64,000 nt of DNA from Pseudooceanicola sp. HF7 (GCF_011806405.1 NZ_JAATOW010000009.1:62001-126000), one strand, 5' to 3'. Positions 21,188-31,187 are shown, counted from the stretch's first letter. Notes: a model not told the origin generated them from the sequence alone. Made by a program: numbers and translations.

Positions 21188-21748
21188 TTACCTGGCGGTG
21201 AGATGCGGGCGGATGTCATCCCCGGCGGCGGCATAGACATCCAGCAGATGGTCGAAGGACAGCCCCTCTGCCTGGAGCTCTGCCAGCGGGCCGGTCTGCA
21301 CCTGCGCGCGGGGCCGTTCCTGGGGCGCGGCGGGCAGCAGGGTGAGCGGCGCGGCCTCTTCTTCCTCGAACCCGGGCAGGGCATTGGCCAGCAGGCCTTC
21401 GAGCTCCGGGGTCTCACCGCTGCCGGCGGCGTCGAGCCAGCGGTAGAAATCCGCCGGAGAGACCTGCGCCCAGGGGGCCATGAAGAACAGCTCATCCGTG
21501 CCGCGCAGGGGCAGGGCCAGGACGATCCGCAGGAAACGGGCCTCGCCCAGGCGGCAGAGCTCTGCGGAGAGGCGGTCTTCGCCGCGCTCCAGCACCTCTG
21601 TGCCCTCGGGGCGGGGGCCATGGGGCCAGTCATCGGGGGCGTCGAAGCCCAGGTCGTAGATCCCGGAGAAGCTGCGCCCGTCGATGGGCGAGCGGAAATC
21701 GGGATCGTTGAAGCGCTGCCAGCGGGCGTCGAGGGAAAGCAGGGACAT
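21188..21748 (-). CDS. DUF2199-domain protein
   Basis: A 186-residue protein. The N-terminal part DGRSFSGIYDLGFDAPDDWPHG, LSAELCRLGEARFLRIVLALPL and MAPWAQVSPADFYRWLD follows the DUF2199 pattern (decapped zinc-ribbon proteins with DAP.YW and a Trp-Val-Ser block). The N-terminal CxxC pair found in many relatives is absent here. The C-terminal 70 residues are Pro/Ala/Glu-rich. Function unknown. Downstream on the minus strand is the 85-residue gene. Confidence 0.72.
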   Translation of the reverse strand: MSLLSLDARWQRFNDPDFRSPIDGRSFSGIYDLGFDAPDDWPHGPRPEGTEVLERGEDRLSAELCRLGEARFLRIVLALPLRGTDELFFMAPWAQVSPADFYRWLDAAGSGETPELEGLLANALPGFEEEEAAPLTLLPAAPQERPRAQVQTGPLAELQAEGLSFDHLLDVYAAAGDDIRPHLTAR

Positions 21749-21832
21749 GAGAGCCTTTGGTATCTGGTTTCGGGCAGGGTGCCAGAAAGTGGGACGCGGG
21801 GCCAGTGGGGCGCCGGGGGGGCGTCCGGATCC

Positions 21833-21868
21833 GCAAAAAGAAACACCCGGATCGCGAGGATCCGGGTG
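21833..21868 (-). terminator. Rho-independent terminator of purF
   Basis: CACCCGGATC, loop GCGAG, GATCCGGGTG is a perfect ten-pair stem at 21844-21868. On the minus strand it runs into GTTTCTTTTTGC, a normal T tract, about 50 bases below the purF stop. Confidence 0.9.
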
Positions 21869-21920
21869 CCTTGATGTATGGCCTGTGCGGGCCGGGACAA
21901 CCCCCGGGGGGCAGAGCCTG

Positions 21921-23414
21921 TTACTCGGCCGCCTTCAGCTCGAACCCTTTTTCGATCATGTCGGAGGGTTCGACCGGGTATTCCCCCGAGAAGCAGGCGT
22001 CGCAATATTGCGGGCAGGCCTTGTCACGGCCCTGTTCCTGGCCCGCCGCACGGTAGAGACCGTCCAGCGAGATGAACTTCAGGCTGTCGACGTTGAGGTA
22101 TTCGCACATCTCGTCTTCGGACATCGTGGCCGCCAGCAGCTTTTCGCGCTGCGGGGTGTCGACGCCGTAGAAGCAGGGCCAGGCCGTGGGCGGGGAGGCG
22201 ATGCGGAAGTGGACCTCTGCCGCGCCGGCATCCAGGATCATCTCCTTGATCTTGCGCGAGGTCGTGCCGCGCACCACCGAGTCGTCCACCAGCACCACCC
22301 GCTTACCCTTGATGAGCGCACGGTTGACGTTGAGCTTGAGCCGCACGCCCATGTTGCGGATCTGTTCCGTCGGTTCGATGAAGGTCCGGCCCATGTACTG
22401 GTTGCGGATGATCCCCATGGCATAGGGGATGCCGCTTTCCTGGCTGTAGCCGATGGCGGCGGGCGTGCCGCTGTCGGGCACCGGGCAGACCAGGTCTGCC
22501 TCTACCGGGGCTTCGCGGGCCAGCTCCACGCCGATGCGGCGGCGGGTGTCATAGACCGATTTGCCGCCGATGATCGAATCGGGGCGGGAGAAGTAGACAT
22601 GTTCGAAGATGCAGAACTTGGACGGCTGCGCCCGGAAGGGGTGGCGGCTTTCCACCTTGCCGTCAGAGCTGATCACAACCATCTCGCCCGGCTCGATCTC
22701 ACGCACGAACTCAGCGCCGATGATGTCGAGCGCGCAGGTTTCCGAAGACAGGCACCAGCCGTCGGCGACCTTGCCCAGCACCAGCGGGCGCACGCCCAGC
22801 GGGTCACGCACGCCGATCAGCTTGGTCCGGGTCATGGCCACGACGGAAAAGGCGCCTTCGACGCGGCGCAGGGCGTCTTCCATCCGTTCGGGGACGTTCT
22901 TCTGCAGGGAGCGCGCCATCAGGTGGATGATGCATTCGCTGTCAGAGGAGCTTTGGAAGATCGAGCCGCGCTCGATCAGTTCCCGGCGCAGGGCCTCTGC
23001 GTTGGTGATGTTGCCGTTGTGGGCTATGGCTGCGCCACCACGGGAAAATTCCCCGAAGAAGGGCTGCACGTCGCGGATCACCGCAGCCTTCTTGCCGGCC
23101 GTGGAATAGCGCACGTGGCCGATGGCCAGCGGCCCCGGCAGCGTCTGCATCACGTCCTGGGAGGTGAAGTTGTCACGGACGTAGCCAAAGCGGCGGGCAG
23201 AGTTGAAGCCTTCTTCCGGGTCATAGCAGACGATCCCGCCCGCTTCCTGGCCACGGTGCTGAAGGGCATGCAGGCCCAGGGCGACAAAGCTTGATGCATC
23301 GGTCACGCCGATGACACCGAAGATGCCGCATTCCTCTTTTAGCTTGTCGTCGTCGAAGGGGTGGGCGCGGAAGCGCGGGGCCTCCGAGAGTGAAATCGGT
23401 GTCTTGGGGGTCAC
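21921..23414 (-). CDS. purF: Amidophosphoribosyltransferase
   Basis: A 497-residue enzyme for the first committed step of purine synthesis (PRPP plus glutamine to phosphoribosylamine). The N-terminal nucleophile Cys is exposed by propeptide removal before CGIFGV. VVLVDDSVVRGTTS is the PRPP loop. YCDACFSGEYP near the C terminus, together with other Cys residues, indicates the Fe-S-containing Bacillus-type enzyme. The start is taken as GTG at 23414, preceded by AGGAG nine bases away; a TTG 39 bases upstream is weaker. It follows radA and cvpA on the minus strand. Confidence 0.95.
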   Translation of the reverse strand: MTPKTPISLSEAPRFRAHPFDDDKLKEECGIFGVIGVTDASSFVALGLHALQHRGQEAGGIVCYDPEEGFNSARRFGYVRDNFTSQDVMQTLPGPLAIGHVRYSTAGKKAAVIRDVQPFFGEFSRGGAAIAHNGNITNAEALRRELIERGSIFQSSSDSECIIHLMARSLQKNVPERMEDALRRVEGAFSVVAMTRTKLIGVRDPLGVRPLVLGKVADGWCLSSETCALDIIGAEFVREIEPGEMVVISSDGKVESRHPFRAQPSKFCIFEHVYFSRPDSIIGGKSVYDTRRRIGVELAREAPVEADLVCPVPDSGTPAAIGYSQESGIPYAMGIIRNQYMGRTFIEPTEQIRNMGVRLKLNVNRALIKGKRVVLVDDSVVRGTTSRKIKEMILDAGAAEVHFRIASPPTAWPCFYGVDTPQREKLLAATMSEDEMCEYLNVDSLKFISLDGLYRAAGQEQGRDKACPQYCDACFSGEYPVEPSDMIEKGFELKAAE

Positions 23415-23772
23415 TACTGGCCGCTCCTGGCAGGGATGCTGTGGCTTGGGCAAGGAGGTGCTCCGAATCCGGTCATGTCCGTCGGGCTCCTCATACGCCC
23501 CTTGGCTTCGGGTGTCACGGCTGGATCATGACACTTTGGTGACCCTAGGGGCAAGGGGCGTAAATGTGACAATGCCCCAGCCGGCCCAATGGCCTGCCGG
23601 AGCGTGCGGGAAGACGCCGGAATGGGGCGCGGGTGCTTGGAAAATTGGCAGGCAGAGGGTGCGGGGGCGCACGGCTGATGTCAGCGGTAGACGGAGTTCG
23701 GCCCGCGCCGGAGTGGGCGCGGGCCGGAAAAGCCACCGGCCTGGAAAGACCGGGGCCTTGAACCTTGGGCGC
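23415..23772. other. Intergenic region, purF-cvpA
   Basis: No gene is visible in 358 bases. It contains a ten-pair hairpin GGCCCGCGCC-GGAGTG-GGCGCGGGCC (23700-23725) 47 bases after the cvpA stop, without a T tract, and a relatively A/T-containing stretch near 23520-23575 that may hold the purF promoter. I cannot call promoter elements with confidence, and saw no convincing riboswitch fold. Confidence 0.55.
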
Positions 23773-24345
23773 TCAGGCGTCGTTGGCGCCGGGGATCGTG
23801 CAGGTGCCGGTCAGCTCTTCGTACTTGTCGGTGATCCAGCCAAGGGCGCGCGCCGGGTCGTTGTCTTCGATCTTGCCGATCATGTCGGAGAACACGACGG
23901 CAGAGCGCGAGTTGTCCACCATGGGCACGGAGGTGGAGGTCAGCACGGTGACGTAGACGAAGAAGGCGATGGCGACCAGAAGGATGCCGCGCAGCACCCC
24001 GAAGAGGAAGCCGGCTGCCTGGTCGATGCCGCCCAGGATCGAACGCTGAACCACCGACGAGAAGAGCGGCGTGAAGAGCGAGGCCAGCGCCAGCGCGATG
24101 GCGAAGAGCACCCCGAAGGAGGCGATGACGGACAATTCGCAGCTGTCGGAGAGGAAATCGCCGACGAAGGGGATCTCGCGCACCAGCGGCATGATGCTGG
24201 GCGCGAAGATGAAGGCCAGGACCGCTGCCACGATCCAGCCAATGATCGCCAGGACCTCGCGCATGAAGCCGCGCGAATAGGCCAGCAGCGCCGATAGCAG
24301 AATGACCGCGCCCACGATGGCGTCGATTAGTGTAAAGCCTTCCAT
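23773..24345 (-). CDS. cvpA: CvpA family membrane protein
   Basis: A 190-residue inner-membrane protein with four predicted helices (FTLIDAIVGAVILLSALLAYS, IIGWIVAAVLAFIFAPSI, FGVLFAIALALASLF, AGFLFGVLRGILLVAIAFFVY), the CvpA fold. Next to purF here, as in E. coli where cvpA was found upstream of purF and linked to colicin V production. Its molecular role is unclear. It lies 23 bases after radA. Confidence 0.92.
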   Translation of the reverse strand: MEGFTLIDAIVGAVILLSALLAYSRGFMREVLAIIGWIVAAVLAFIFAPSIMPLVREIPFVGDFLSDSCELSVIASFGVLFAIALALASLFTPLFSSVVQRSILGGIDQAAGFLFGVLRGILLVAIAFFVYVTVLTSTSVPMVDNSRSAVVFSDMIGKIEDNDPARALGWITDKYEELTGTCTIPGANDA

Positions 24346-24368
24346 ACTGCCCGTGCTCCTCTGGCGCT

Positions 24369-25736
24369 CTATCCGGCGCCGAAAATCTCACCCACGAAGC
24401 TCGTCAGATCGCCCATTCGGGTAAGCCGCAGCCCCTCGGCCCCGACGGTCTTGCCACCGGTCGGAGCGATTGCGGATGAAAAACCAAGTTTCTCCGCTTC
24501 TTTCAACCTGTTTTCCGTCTGACCGACCGGACGAAGGGCCCCGGAGAGCGAAATCTCTCCGAAAACAACGGTATCGGCGGGCAGGGCGGTGTCTTCCCTC
24601 GCGGAAAGAAGCGCGGCGGCCACGGCAAGGTCTGCCGCTGGTTCGGAGATCTTCATGCCGCCGGCGACGTTGAGATAGACGTCGAGCCCGGCAAAGGGGA
24701 TGCCGCAGCGGCTTTCCAGCACCGCCAGGATCATCGCCAGCCGCCCGCCGTCCCAGCCGACGGTGGAGCGCCGGGCCTGGGAATGGGGCGAGGGGGCGAC
24801 AAGGGCCTGGATCTCTACCAGCACGGGGCGCGTGCCCTCGATCCCGGCAAAGACGACGGAGCCGGGGCTGGGCGTGCCGCGTTCGGACAGGAACAGGGCA
24901 GAGGGGTTGGTGACCTGGGACAGGCCGGCGCCGGTCATCTCGAAAACGCCGATTTCATCTGCGGGGCCGAAGCGATTCTTGACCGCGCGCAGGATGCGGA
25001 ACTGGTGGCCGCGCTCGCCCTCGAAGTAGAGCACCGTGTCGACCATGTGTTCGACCACGCGGGGGCCGGCGATCTGGCCTTCCTTGGTGACATGGCCGAC
25101 CAGCACCACCGCCGCGCCCCGGCGCTTGGCAAAGGTGGTCAGCTCATGCGCGGCGGCCCGCACCTGGGAGACGGAGCCGGGCGCGCTGTCGACCATGTCC
25201 GACCACATGGTCTGGATCGAATCGATGATCACCAGGTCCGGGCGTTCGTCATCCAGCGTGGTCAGGATATCGCGCAGGGCGGTATCCGCGCCAAGGCGCA
25301 CGGGCGATTGCGACAGCCCGAGGCGATCCGCACGCATGCGAATCTGGGCCGAGGCTTCTTCGCCGGAGATATAGAAGGTTTTCAGGCCCTGGCCGGCAAA
25401 GGCCGCGGCGGCCTGCAGCAGAAGGGTGGATTTACCGATACCGGGATCGCCGCCCACGAGAATCGCGGAGGCGGGCACGAGGCCACCGCCAAGCACGCGG
25501 TCCAGCTCTGCCATGCCGGAAGCGGTGCGCGGGGGCGGTGCCTCTTTCGCGGCAAGATCGGTCAGGGCGATCTTCGCGCCACGCATATTGCCCAGGGATT
25601 TGCCCTTGGGCCCGGCGGAGAGCGGGACATCTTCGGTGATCGTGTTCCAGGCGCCGCAGGCTTCGCAGCGGCCGGACCACTTGGAGGAGGTTGCCCCGCA
25701 GGCGGAACAGGAGAATGTCGTGACGGGCTTTGCCAT
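24369..25736 (-). CDS. radA: DNA repair protein RadA
   Basis: A 455-residue RecA-like ATPase that drives branch migration in recombination. N-terminal C4 zinc finger (Cys10, 13, 24, 27), Walker A GGDPGIGKST, the RadA-specific KNRFG motif (KNRFGPADEIGVFEM) and a C-terminal Lon-like domain. I start at the ATG immediately before the zinc finger; the upstream 50 residues in frame are Arg/Pro-rich and unlike the family. No clear ribosome site is visible. First gene of radA-cvpA-purF. Confidence 0.95.
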   Translation of the reverse strand: MAKPVTTFSCSACGATSSKWSGRCEACGAWNTITEDVPLSAGPKGKSLGNMRGAKIALTDLAAKEAPPPRTASGMAELDRVLGGGLVPASAILVGGDPGIGKSTLLLQAAAAFAGQGLKTFYISGEEASAQIRMRADRLGLSQSPVRLGADTALRDILTTLDDERPDLVIIDSIQTMWSDMVDSAPGSVSQVRAAAHELTTFAKRRGAAVVLVGHVTKEGQIAGPRVVEHMVDTVLYFEGERGHQFRILRAVKNRFGPADEIGVFEMTGAGLSQVTNPSALFLSERGTPSPGSVVFAGIEGTRPVLVEIQALVAPSPHSQARRSTVGWDGGRLAMILAVLESRCGIPFAGLDVYLNVAGGMKISEPAADLAVAAALLSAREDTALPADTVVFGEISLSGALRPVGQTENRLKEAEKLGFSSAIAPTGGKTVGAEGLRLTRMGDLTSFVGEIFGAG

Positions 25737-25904
25737 GGGAGGGTTGTGCCCGCGCTTTGCGGGGGCGTCAATCGCGGAGAGGGGGCGGGCAGAGCGCTGT
25801 CCGGCATACGGCGCGCTCGCGGTGCGCGAGACGCCCCGCCCGCCGTCCCGCATAGGGTTTGCAAACCGAGGGAGGCCGGTTTGCAAAGGGGGTGTCAGAA
25901 GCCG

Positions 25905-26687
25905 TTATTCCGCGGGCATCCGATTGGCCGGGGAGGCATTCAGGCGCGGATCCATCGGCGTTTCGGCGGCCAGTTCCGGCAGGATATCGGACAGCTCATC
26001 CCGCAGGCGATCCACCTGGGCGCGGGCCACGCTTTCGTCCATCTCGACCTCATGGGCCCATTGGCGGATCTCATGGGTCTTGTGCTTGGCGTCCTCGATC
26101 CGTTTCTCGAAGCTCGCGCATTCCTCTTGCCGCTGGCGCAGGAAACCCTTGGCACGGGCGACGGCCTCGTCCGAATAGGTCTCTGCCAGGTCATGGGAGA
26201 TGGTGGACATCTGTGCTGCGCTTTCCAGGATATCGGGCTCAAGGCCGCCGAGTTCCGGGTGATCGCGCAGGTAGAGCATGCGTTCGCGCACCGCGTCATA
26301 TTGTTCCGACATGGAGAAATGCCCGGCCCGATCGGCCGCATGGGCGGCCTGGTAGGCCTGCATGACGTCCTGCATCGAGATGCGGAACCGACGGTGCGAG
26401 GTCTCAAGCGCCATGATGCGCCCATTGGCCGGCACATAGGCACAAAGCGCCACCGCCAGAAGCGTCAGGCCGATCTGCACGCCGGCCCCGATCTGGTAGG
26501 TCGTCTCACCATAGGTCATGGCGATATCGGGCCAGGGCAGGGTCCCGAAGGCGGCCAGGATCGTTGCGCCGGTGAGGGCGATGGCAAGCAGACAAAGCAG
26601 ACACACGGCTGTCAGCTGAAGGACACGCTGGGTGACGGCCATGACGAGAGACATGGTCAGGTGCGGGGGCTGGGTCGTCGGGGACAT
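25905..26687 (-). CDS. Conserved membrane protein with coiled-coil tail, function unknown
   Basis: A 260-residue protein with two N-terminal membrane helices (VLQLTAVCLLCLLAIALTGATI and AGVQIGLTLLAVALCAYV) and a long, charged, helical cytoplasmic part (QRQEECASFEKRIEDAKHKTHEIRQWAHEVEM) that looks like coiled coil. The ATG at 26687 follows AAGGAA; a longer frame does not. I do not recognise a named family. It lies 168 bases upstream of radA on the same strand. Confidence 0.75.
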   Translation of the reverse strand: MSPTTQPPHLTMSLVMAVTQRVLQLTAVCLLCLLAIALTGATILAAFGTLPWPDIAMTYGETTYQIGAGVQIGLTLLAVALCAYVPANGRIMALETSHRRFRISMQDVMQAYQAAHAADRAGHFSMSEQYDAVRERMLYLRDHPELGGLEPDILESAAQMSTISHDLAETYSDEAVARAKGFLRQRQEECASFEKRIEDAKHKTHEIRQWAHEVEMDESVARAQVDRLRDELSDILPELAAETPMDPRLNASPANRMPAE

Positions 26688-27148
26688 GGGAGTTCCTTTC
26701 GGAAGCTGGACAGGGCTGGCGAAATCTTGCTGGCTGTCGAATGAACCGTGGGAAACCGGTTCTGGTTCCAAAATATTAACCCATTATACACGTATTGAGA
26801 GAAGTTGTGCTTTCTTCAACACGTATATCGTGATTTGCGGCGCGGATGAGGCGAAAGCGGGGCCGGTGCCGCAGATCTTGTGGCCCGGGGCCAGGGTTCT
26901 GGAAAATATGGTTGGGGATCAGCCCACTAGCCAAAGAGGGCGCGCGGACCCATTCGCTGGCGTGTGGCCTTGGAGACGTCCAATCGGGGCGAATCGCCCA
27001 GCCGTTTCCTGGCCGCAAGAAAATTCATGCGCGCGGGGCGGGCAGGCCGGGAAATCGGGAGATCGGCAGGTGGCACGGGGGCCGGCAGCGGCGCGCCGCT
27101 GGTCCGGGCAGCGGGGATCAGCCGGTTCGATCCGCGGTGCTTGCCAGC
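26688..27148. other. Intergenic region between mlaF and the membrane protein gene
   Basis: 461 bases without a convincing gene. The part near 26770-26835 is AT-rich (ATTAACCCATTATACACG) with two copies of ACACGTAT 44 bases apart, and probably holds the promoter of the minus-strand membrane protein gene. The rest is GC-rich and featureless. No mlaD gene is present. Confidence 0.5.
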
Positions 27149-27895
27149 TTAGCGGACAGCCTCGATCGGGCCATCGGGACTGCCGGTGATGAACTGCTGC
27201 ACATAGGGATCGCCCGAGGAATCCAGCTGTGCCACCGGACCGGTCCAGCGGATCTTGCCGCCGTGGAGCATGGCGACGTTATCCGCGATCGCGCGGACGG
27301 AGGACATGTCATGGGTGATGGTCATGGCCGTCGCGCCCATCTCTGTCACGATCTCGCGGATGAGGTCGTTGATGACGCCGGCCATGATCGGGTCAAGCCC
27401 GGTGGTGGGCTCATCGAAGAAGATGATCTCTGGATCGGCGGCGATGGCGCGGGCCAGGCCCACGCGTTTCTGCATCCCGCCGGAAAGCTCTGCGGGCAGG
27501 CGTTCGGCCACGTCGGGGGTTAGGCCCACGCGGCGCAGCTTTTCGATGGCGATTTCCTTGGCCTCTGCGCGCGGGCGCTTGAGCGCGCCGCGCAGCAGCC
27601 GGAAGGAGACGTTCTGCCAGACGGGCAGGCTGTCAAACAGCGCCGCGCCCTGGAAGAGCATGCCGAAGCGCGCAAGGAAGGCATCCTGGTCCGCCTTGGC
27701 GGCTTCCTTGCCGTCGACAAGGATGCGCCCGGAATCCGGGGTGACAAGGCCAAGCACGCATTTCAGCAGCACGGACTTGCCCGTGCCGGAGCCGCCGATG
27801 ATCACCATGGAGGTGCCACGCGGAATCTCCAGGTCGACGCCGCGCAGGACGGCGTTGGAGCCGAAGCTCTTTTCTACCTGTTCAAGCTTGATCAT
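27149..27895 (-). CDS. mlaF: Phospholipid ABC transporter ATP-binding protein MlaF
   Basis: A 248-residue ATPase of the Mla lipid-trafficking system that keeps outer-membrane asymmetry. Walker A GGSGTGKSV, Q-loop FGMLFQGAALFDSLPVWQNVSF (an Mla signature), LSGGMQKRV, Walker B EIIFFDEPTTGLDP. It starts inside the mlaE stop (ATGA). No mlaD/C/B gene follows, so the substrate-binding parts are elsewhere. Confidence 0.94.
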   Translation of the reverse strand: MIKLEQVEKSFGSNAVLRGVDLEIPRGTSMVIIGGSGTGKSVLLKCVLGLVTPDSGRILVDGKEAAKADQDAFLARFGMLFQGAALFDSLPVWQNVSFRLLRGALKRPRAEAKEIAIEKLRRVGLTPDVAERLPAELSGGMQKRVGLARAIAADPEIIFFDEPTTGLDPIMAGVINDLIREIVTEMGATAMTITHDMSSVRAIADNVAMLHGGKIRWTGPVAQLDSSGDPYVQQFITGSPDGPIEAVR

Positions 27896-28674
27896 GCGGT
27901 AAAGAAGATCCCTGTCAGGAGGAAGTTGGCGGCCAGTGTCAGCACGGCTGCGGCCTCGACCGAGGACTTCGTGGCGCGCCCCACGCCCTGTGCGCCGCGG
28001 CCCGAATTCATGCCGTGATAGCAGCCCATCAGCGTGGCGATGACGCCGAAGGCCGCGCCCTTGGCCAGGGAAGAGACGATATCCAGCGGTTCGATGAACT
28101 CGATCGTGTTCTTGAGGTAGGTGCCCGGGTTGAAGCCCAGCGAATGGACGGAGACCGCGTAGCCGCCCATGATGCCCAGGATATCCCCGATACCGACCAG
28201 CAGCGGCACGGTGATCAGGGCGGCCAGCACGCGCGGCACGGTCAAGTACTTCATGGGGTGGGTGGAGAGGGTGACCAGGGCGTCGATCTGTTCGGTCACC
28301 TTCATCGTGGCGATCTCTGCCGCGATGGAAGAGGTGACGCGCGCGGCGATCATCAGCCCGACCATGACCGGGCCAAGTTCACGCACCACGCCCAGGGCGA
28401 CGATCTGTGGCACCACGGCCTGCACATCGAAGCGCGAGCCGCCGGCGTAGATCTGCAGCGCCAGCGCGCCGCCGGTGAAGACGGCCGTCAGGCCCACGAC
28501 AGGCAGCGAGAGCCAGCCGATATTGCCGAGCGCCACCAGGAATTCGCGCCCGTAGAACGGCGGGCGCACCATGTGGGAGACCGTCTGGCCAAAGTAGATC
28601 GACAGCCGCCCCACCATGGCGAGGAAACCGAGCGCCGCGCGGCCCAGGGCAGCGAGGGGGCTCAGCAGGATCAT
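27892..28674 (-). CDS. mlaE: Phospholipid ABC transporter permease MlaE
   Basis: A 260-residue inner-membrane permease. [42 protein letters not shown] and [17 protein letters not shown] are the MlaE signature segments, with five to six membrane helices. It overlaps mlaF and alr by four bases at each end, forming an alr-mlaE-mlaF operon. Confidence 0.94.
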   Translation of the reverse strand: MILLSPLAALGRAALGFLAMVGRLSIYFGQTVSHMVRPPFYGREFLVALGNIGWLSLPVVGLTAVFTGGALALQIYAGGSRFDVQAVVPQIVALGVVRELGPVMVGLMIAARVTSSIAAEIATMKVTEQIDALVTLSTHPMKYLTVPRVLAALITVPLLVGIGDILGIMGGYAVSVHSLGFNPGTYLKNTIEFIEPLDIVSSLAKGAAFGVIATLMGCYHGMNSGRGAQGVGRATKSSVEAAAVLTLAANFLLTGIFFTA

Positions 28675-29720
28675 GCGAGCGGCCCGAAGCGGCGGGCGTA
28701 GCGCGCACCCAGCGAGGTCAGGATCTCATAGCCGATGGTATCGGCGTTATCGGCTAGGATATCCACGGTCTGGACGCTGTTCAGCAGGCTCAGGGTCTCC
28801 GGCACGTATTCCTCCAGGTCGGAGATGTCGGCGGTGATGAGATCCATGGAGATCCGTCCCACGATCGGGCAGGCGACCTCTCCGGCGTAGAGCTTGGTCT
28901 TGGGGGCCAGGACGCGGTGGATGCCGTCGGCGTAACCGGCGGAGACCGTGGCGATGGTCGCCGGCTGGCTGGCTGTCCAGGTATTGCCGTAGCCGGCGCT
29001 TTCGCCGGCCTCGACGCGGCGGACCTGGATCACGGGCAAGTCGACCTGGACGACGGGGCGGGCTTCCTCGAACGGCATGCCGCCGTAAAGGCCGACACCG
29101 GGGCGGGTCACGTCGAAATGGTATTCCGGGCCCAGCAGGATGCCCCCGGTGGCCGCGAGCGAGCGCTTGACCGGCAGGCCGTCCGTCATGCCGCGGAAGG
29201 TCTGCAGCTGGCGGTAATTCATCGGGTGGCCCGGTTCATCGGCGCAGGCCAGGTGGGACATGATCAGCGTCGGGTTCTGGCTGAGCGCGATCTCCCGCAG
29301 GCTGTCCCATTCGGCGGGCTCCATGCCAAGGCGGTTCATGCCGCTGTCGACCTGGATGCCGAAGGGGTGGCCGGGCAGCAGTTCGAGCTGGCGCAACAGC
29401 TGGTCGGCCGAGTTGATCATCGGCGTCAGGGCGTGCTGGCCCAGAAGCTCTGCATCGCCCTCCATGTGGCCGGAGAAGACGTTGATCTCTGGCCCGTCGC
29501 CCAGGGCGGCGCGGGCCTCGGCGCCTTCTTCCGCCGTGGCGACGAAGAAGCGCCTGACCCCCGCCTGGGCGAGGGCCTGTGCCACGGGGGCCATGCCCAG
29601 TCCGTAGCCGTTTGCCTTGATCGCCGCGCCGGTGTCGACCCGGTCGGCAGATACGGAATCCAACATGCGCCAATTGGTCGTCAGCGCGTCGAGGTCGATG
29701 GTCAATGTCGCGGTGCTCAT
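28671..29720 (-). CDS. alr: Alanine racemase
   Basis: A 349-residue PLP enzyme interconverting L- and D-alanine for peptidoglycan. [11 protein letters not shown] carries the PLP-binding Lys (about 35), GYGNTW the catalytic Tyr, and VGRISMDL is typical. I start at the ATG giving [10 protein letters not shown]; a longer frame adds an Arg/Pro-rich leader absent in the family, though no good ribosome site precedes this ATG. It overlaps mlaE by four bases. Confidence 0.95.
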   Translation of the reverse strand: MSTATLTIDLDALTTNWRMLDSVSADRVDTGAAIKANGYGLGMAPVAQALAQAGVRRFFVATAEEGAEARAALGDGPEINVFSGHMEGDAELLGQHALTPMINSADQLLRQLELLPGHPFGIQVDSGMNRLGMEPAEWDSLREIALSQNPTLIMSHLACADEPGHPMNYRQLQTFRGMTDGLPVKRSLAATGGILLGPEYHFDVTRPGVGLYGGMPFEEARPVVQVDLPVIQVRRVEAGESAGYGNTWTASQPATIATVSAGYADGIHRVLAPKTKLYAGEVACPIVGRISMDLITADISDLEEYVPETLSLLNSVQTVDILADNADTIGYEILTSLGARYARRFGPLA

Positions 29721-29969
29721 GGGGGGCTTTTTGGAAGGGCTGAACGGCTTGCGCAAGGGGAATATCGGCGTGAACGGCGGATGGTCGCGCGGAAGAGGCG
29801 TGAAAAGCGCCCCTGACCCCGGCTGGAAAGCCGGTTTTGCCGCCGCACGGCCCTTGCGGGCTCGCTGCCGGGCAGGGGGATCAAGCCCCGGGAGGGAGGC
29901 AAGAAAAATGGCCAGCGATGCGGCGGCGCTGACCATCTCTAGGGACTGGATTGCGTAGGGCGTTGCCCG

Positions 29970-29988
29970 GATCCGGCATCACCGGATC
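29970..29988. terminator. Hairpin after the DUF1194 gene
   Basis: GATCCGG-CATCA-CCGGATC forms a seven-pair stem with a five-base loop, 18 bases downstream of the minus-strand DUF1194 stop. No T tract follows, so termination is only suggested. The remaining 29721-30006 gap shows nothing clear. Confidence 0.35.
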
Positions 29989-30006
29989 ATGGCGGGGGCT
30001 GGGAAA

Positions 30007-30840
30007 TCAGGGTTCCCAGTTCTGGCGGAACCGTTCCCAGGTCTTTTCACCGACCAGGCAATCATAGGTTCCGGGCGCTGTCCCGGCGGCGGGGATCACG
30101 TTTCCGGCACGCACGATGCGCGGCTGGATCGCGGCAATCTCAAGCAGGATCTTCTGGCGCACGGCGCGGGGGAATTCCTCCCAGCTGGCGACGGGAATGA
30201 CAAAGGCCCCCTGGCCGCCGATCACGCAGTCGCGGTAGTAGGCATCCAGATCATCGATGGTCCAGCGACTGCCGACGCCTTCGTTGGTCATCAGCGGCAG
30301 CCCGTTGATCACGATCCCGCGAGATAGCACCCGGTCCCGCGCCGGAGCGACAGGGGTGCCGGAATTGTTCGGCCCGTCGCCCGAGACGTCGATCACCCGG
30401 CGAAGCCCCTGGTACTGGTTTCCGTCGATCATGTCGGCGGCGTAATCCAGCGCGGAAGAGATCGAGGTGCGCTGCATCCCGTAGGGCCGGTTATCCATCA
30501 GCGTGGCAGAGAAACGGCGCGCTTCCTCCATGGTGGCGATGGTGGTCCAGTCCACCACGACCCGGTGATTGCCCGGGCCGGCCCATTCGACATAGGCCAC
30601 GGCAATGCGGCCCAGGAAGCCCTGCTGGATCACGTCCAGCACCACGTCGCTGGTCAGCGCGGCGGCATAGCCCCGGCGCTGGATCTCAAGCTCGTTCGGG
30701 GTCATGGACCGCGAGACATCGACCATGAGGGCAAGCTCGACATCGACTTCGATCAGGGTCGGATCATAGGAGAAGTCGGTGAAATCGGCCGAGAGGCGGG
30801 CGGGGAGAAGCGCGAGGAGGAAGAGGAGGATGTACCGCAT
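30007..30840 (-). CDS. Secreted DUF1194 (von Willebrand factor A-like) protein
   Basis: A 277-residue exported protein: a hydrophobic N terminus (YILLFLLALLPARLSA) ends at a signal-peptidase-like site. The domain has a VWA-type MIDAS pattern, DVSRSM, plus IDVSGDGPNN (the second MIDAS-like loop). DUF1194 proteins are widespread in Rhodobacterales; a metal-dependent adhesion or interaction role is inferred from the fold. It is the only gene between the alr and dnaB units. Confidence 0.83.
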   Translation of the reverse strand: MRYILLFLLALLPARLSADFTDFSYDPTLIEVDVELALMVDVSRSMTPNELEIQRRGYAAALTSDVVLDVIQQGFLGRIAVAYVEWAGPGNHRVVVDWTTIATMEEARRFSATLMDNRPYGMQRTSISSALDYAADMIDGNQYQGLRRVIDVSGDGPNNSGTPVAPARDRVLSRGIVINGLPLMTNEGVGSRWTIDDLDAYYRDCVIGGQGAFVIPVASWEEFPRAVRQKILLEIAAIQPRIVRAGNVIPAAGTAPGTYDCLVGEKTWERFRQNWEP

Positions 30841-31187
30841 GAAAACAAATGTCCCGTTGGTTCAGTGAGTCTGTCCAGTCTTATGCTGCGCCGCAGCGCG
30901 TGAAATGCGGTTGAACCCGCATGTGGTGCACAGAGAATAGGCGACCTCTCGTTAATACGAGACTACCCGGAAGAATATTTCCAAATTTACTGAGAAAATC
31001 TCAGATTCAATGTCGGTGGTGGGGGGCGTTCGCTTGCTTAATAGTTTCGCAAGTATTTGCTGCAGGTGCGAAAGGCCGGTCTCGCCCAACGCAGATGCAC
31101 CCCGCCTGGCGGGGTCAGTATAGCACGGATCCTCCGCCCCGTGACGGGGCGGAACGTCTTGAGAACATTGGCTGACCCTGGGCGGGG
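30841..31187. other. Intergenic region, DUF1194-dnaB
   Basis: 347 bases. Near dnaB are three hairpins: ACCCCGC-CTG-GCGGGGT (31099-31115), TCCGCCCC-GTGAC-GGGGCGGA (31133-31153) and TGACCC-GGGTCA (31173-31190), which includes the dnaB stop codon. GCGGGGTCAGTA occurs at both 31109-31120 and 31182-31193. The AT-richer part at 30935-31060 probably contains the DUF1194 promoter. No gene is seen. Confidence 0.6.

Noticed and set aside
23412-23453. purF starting at TTG 23453
   Set aside because: GTG 23414 has AGGAG at a good distance; the longer N terminus adds a non-family propeptide.
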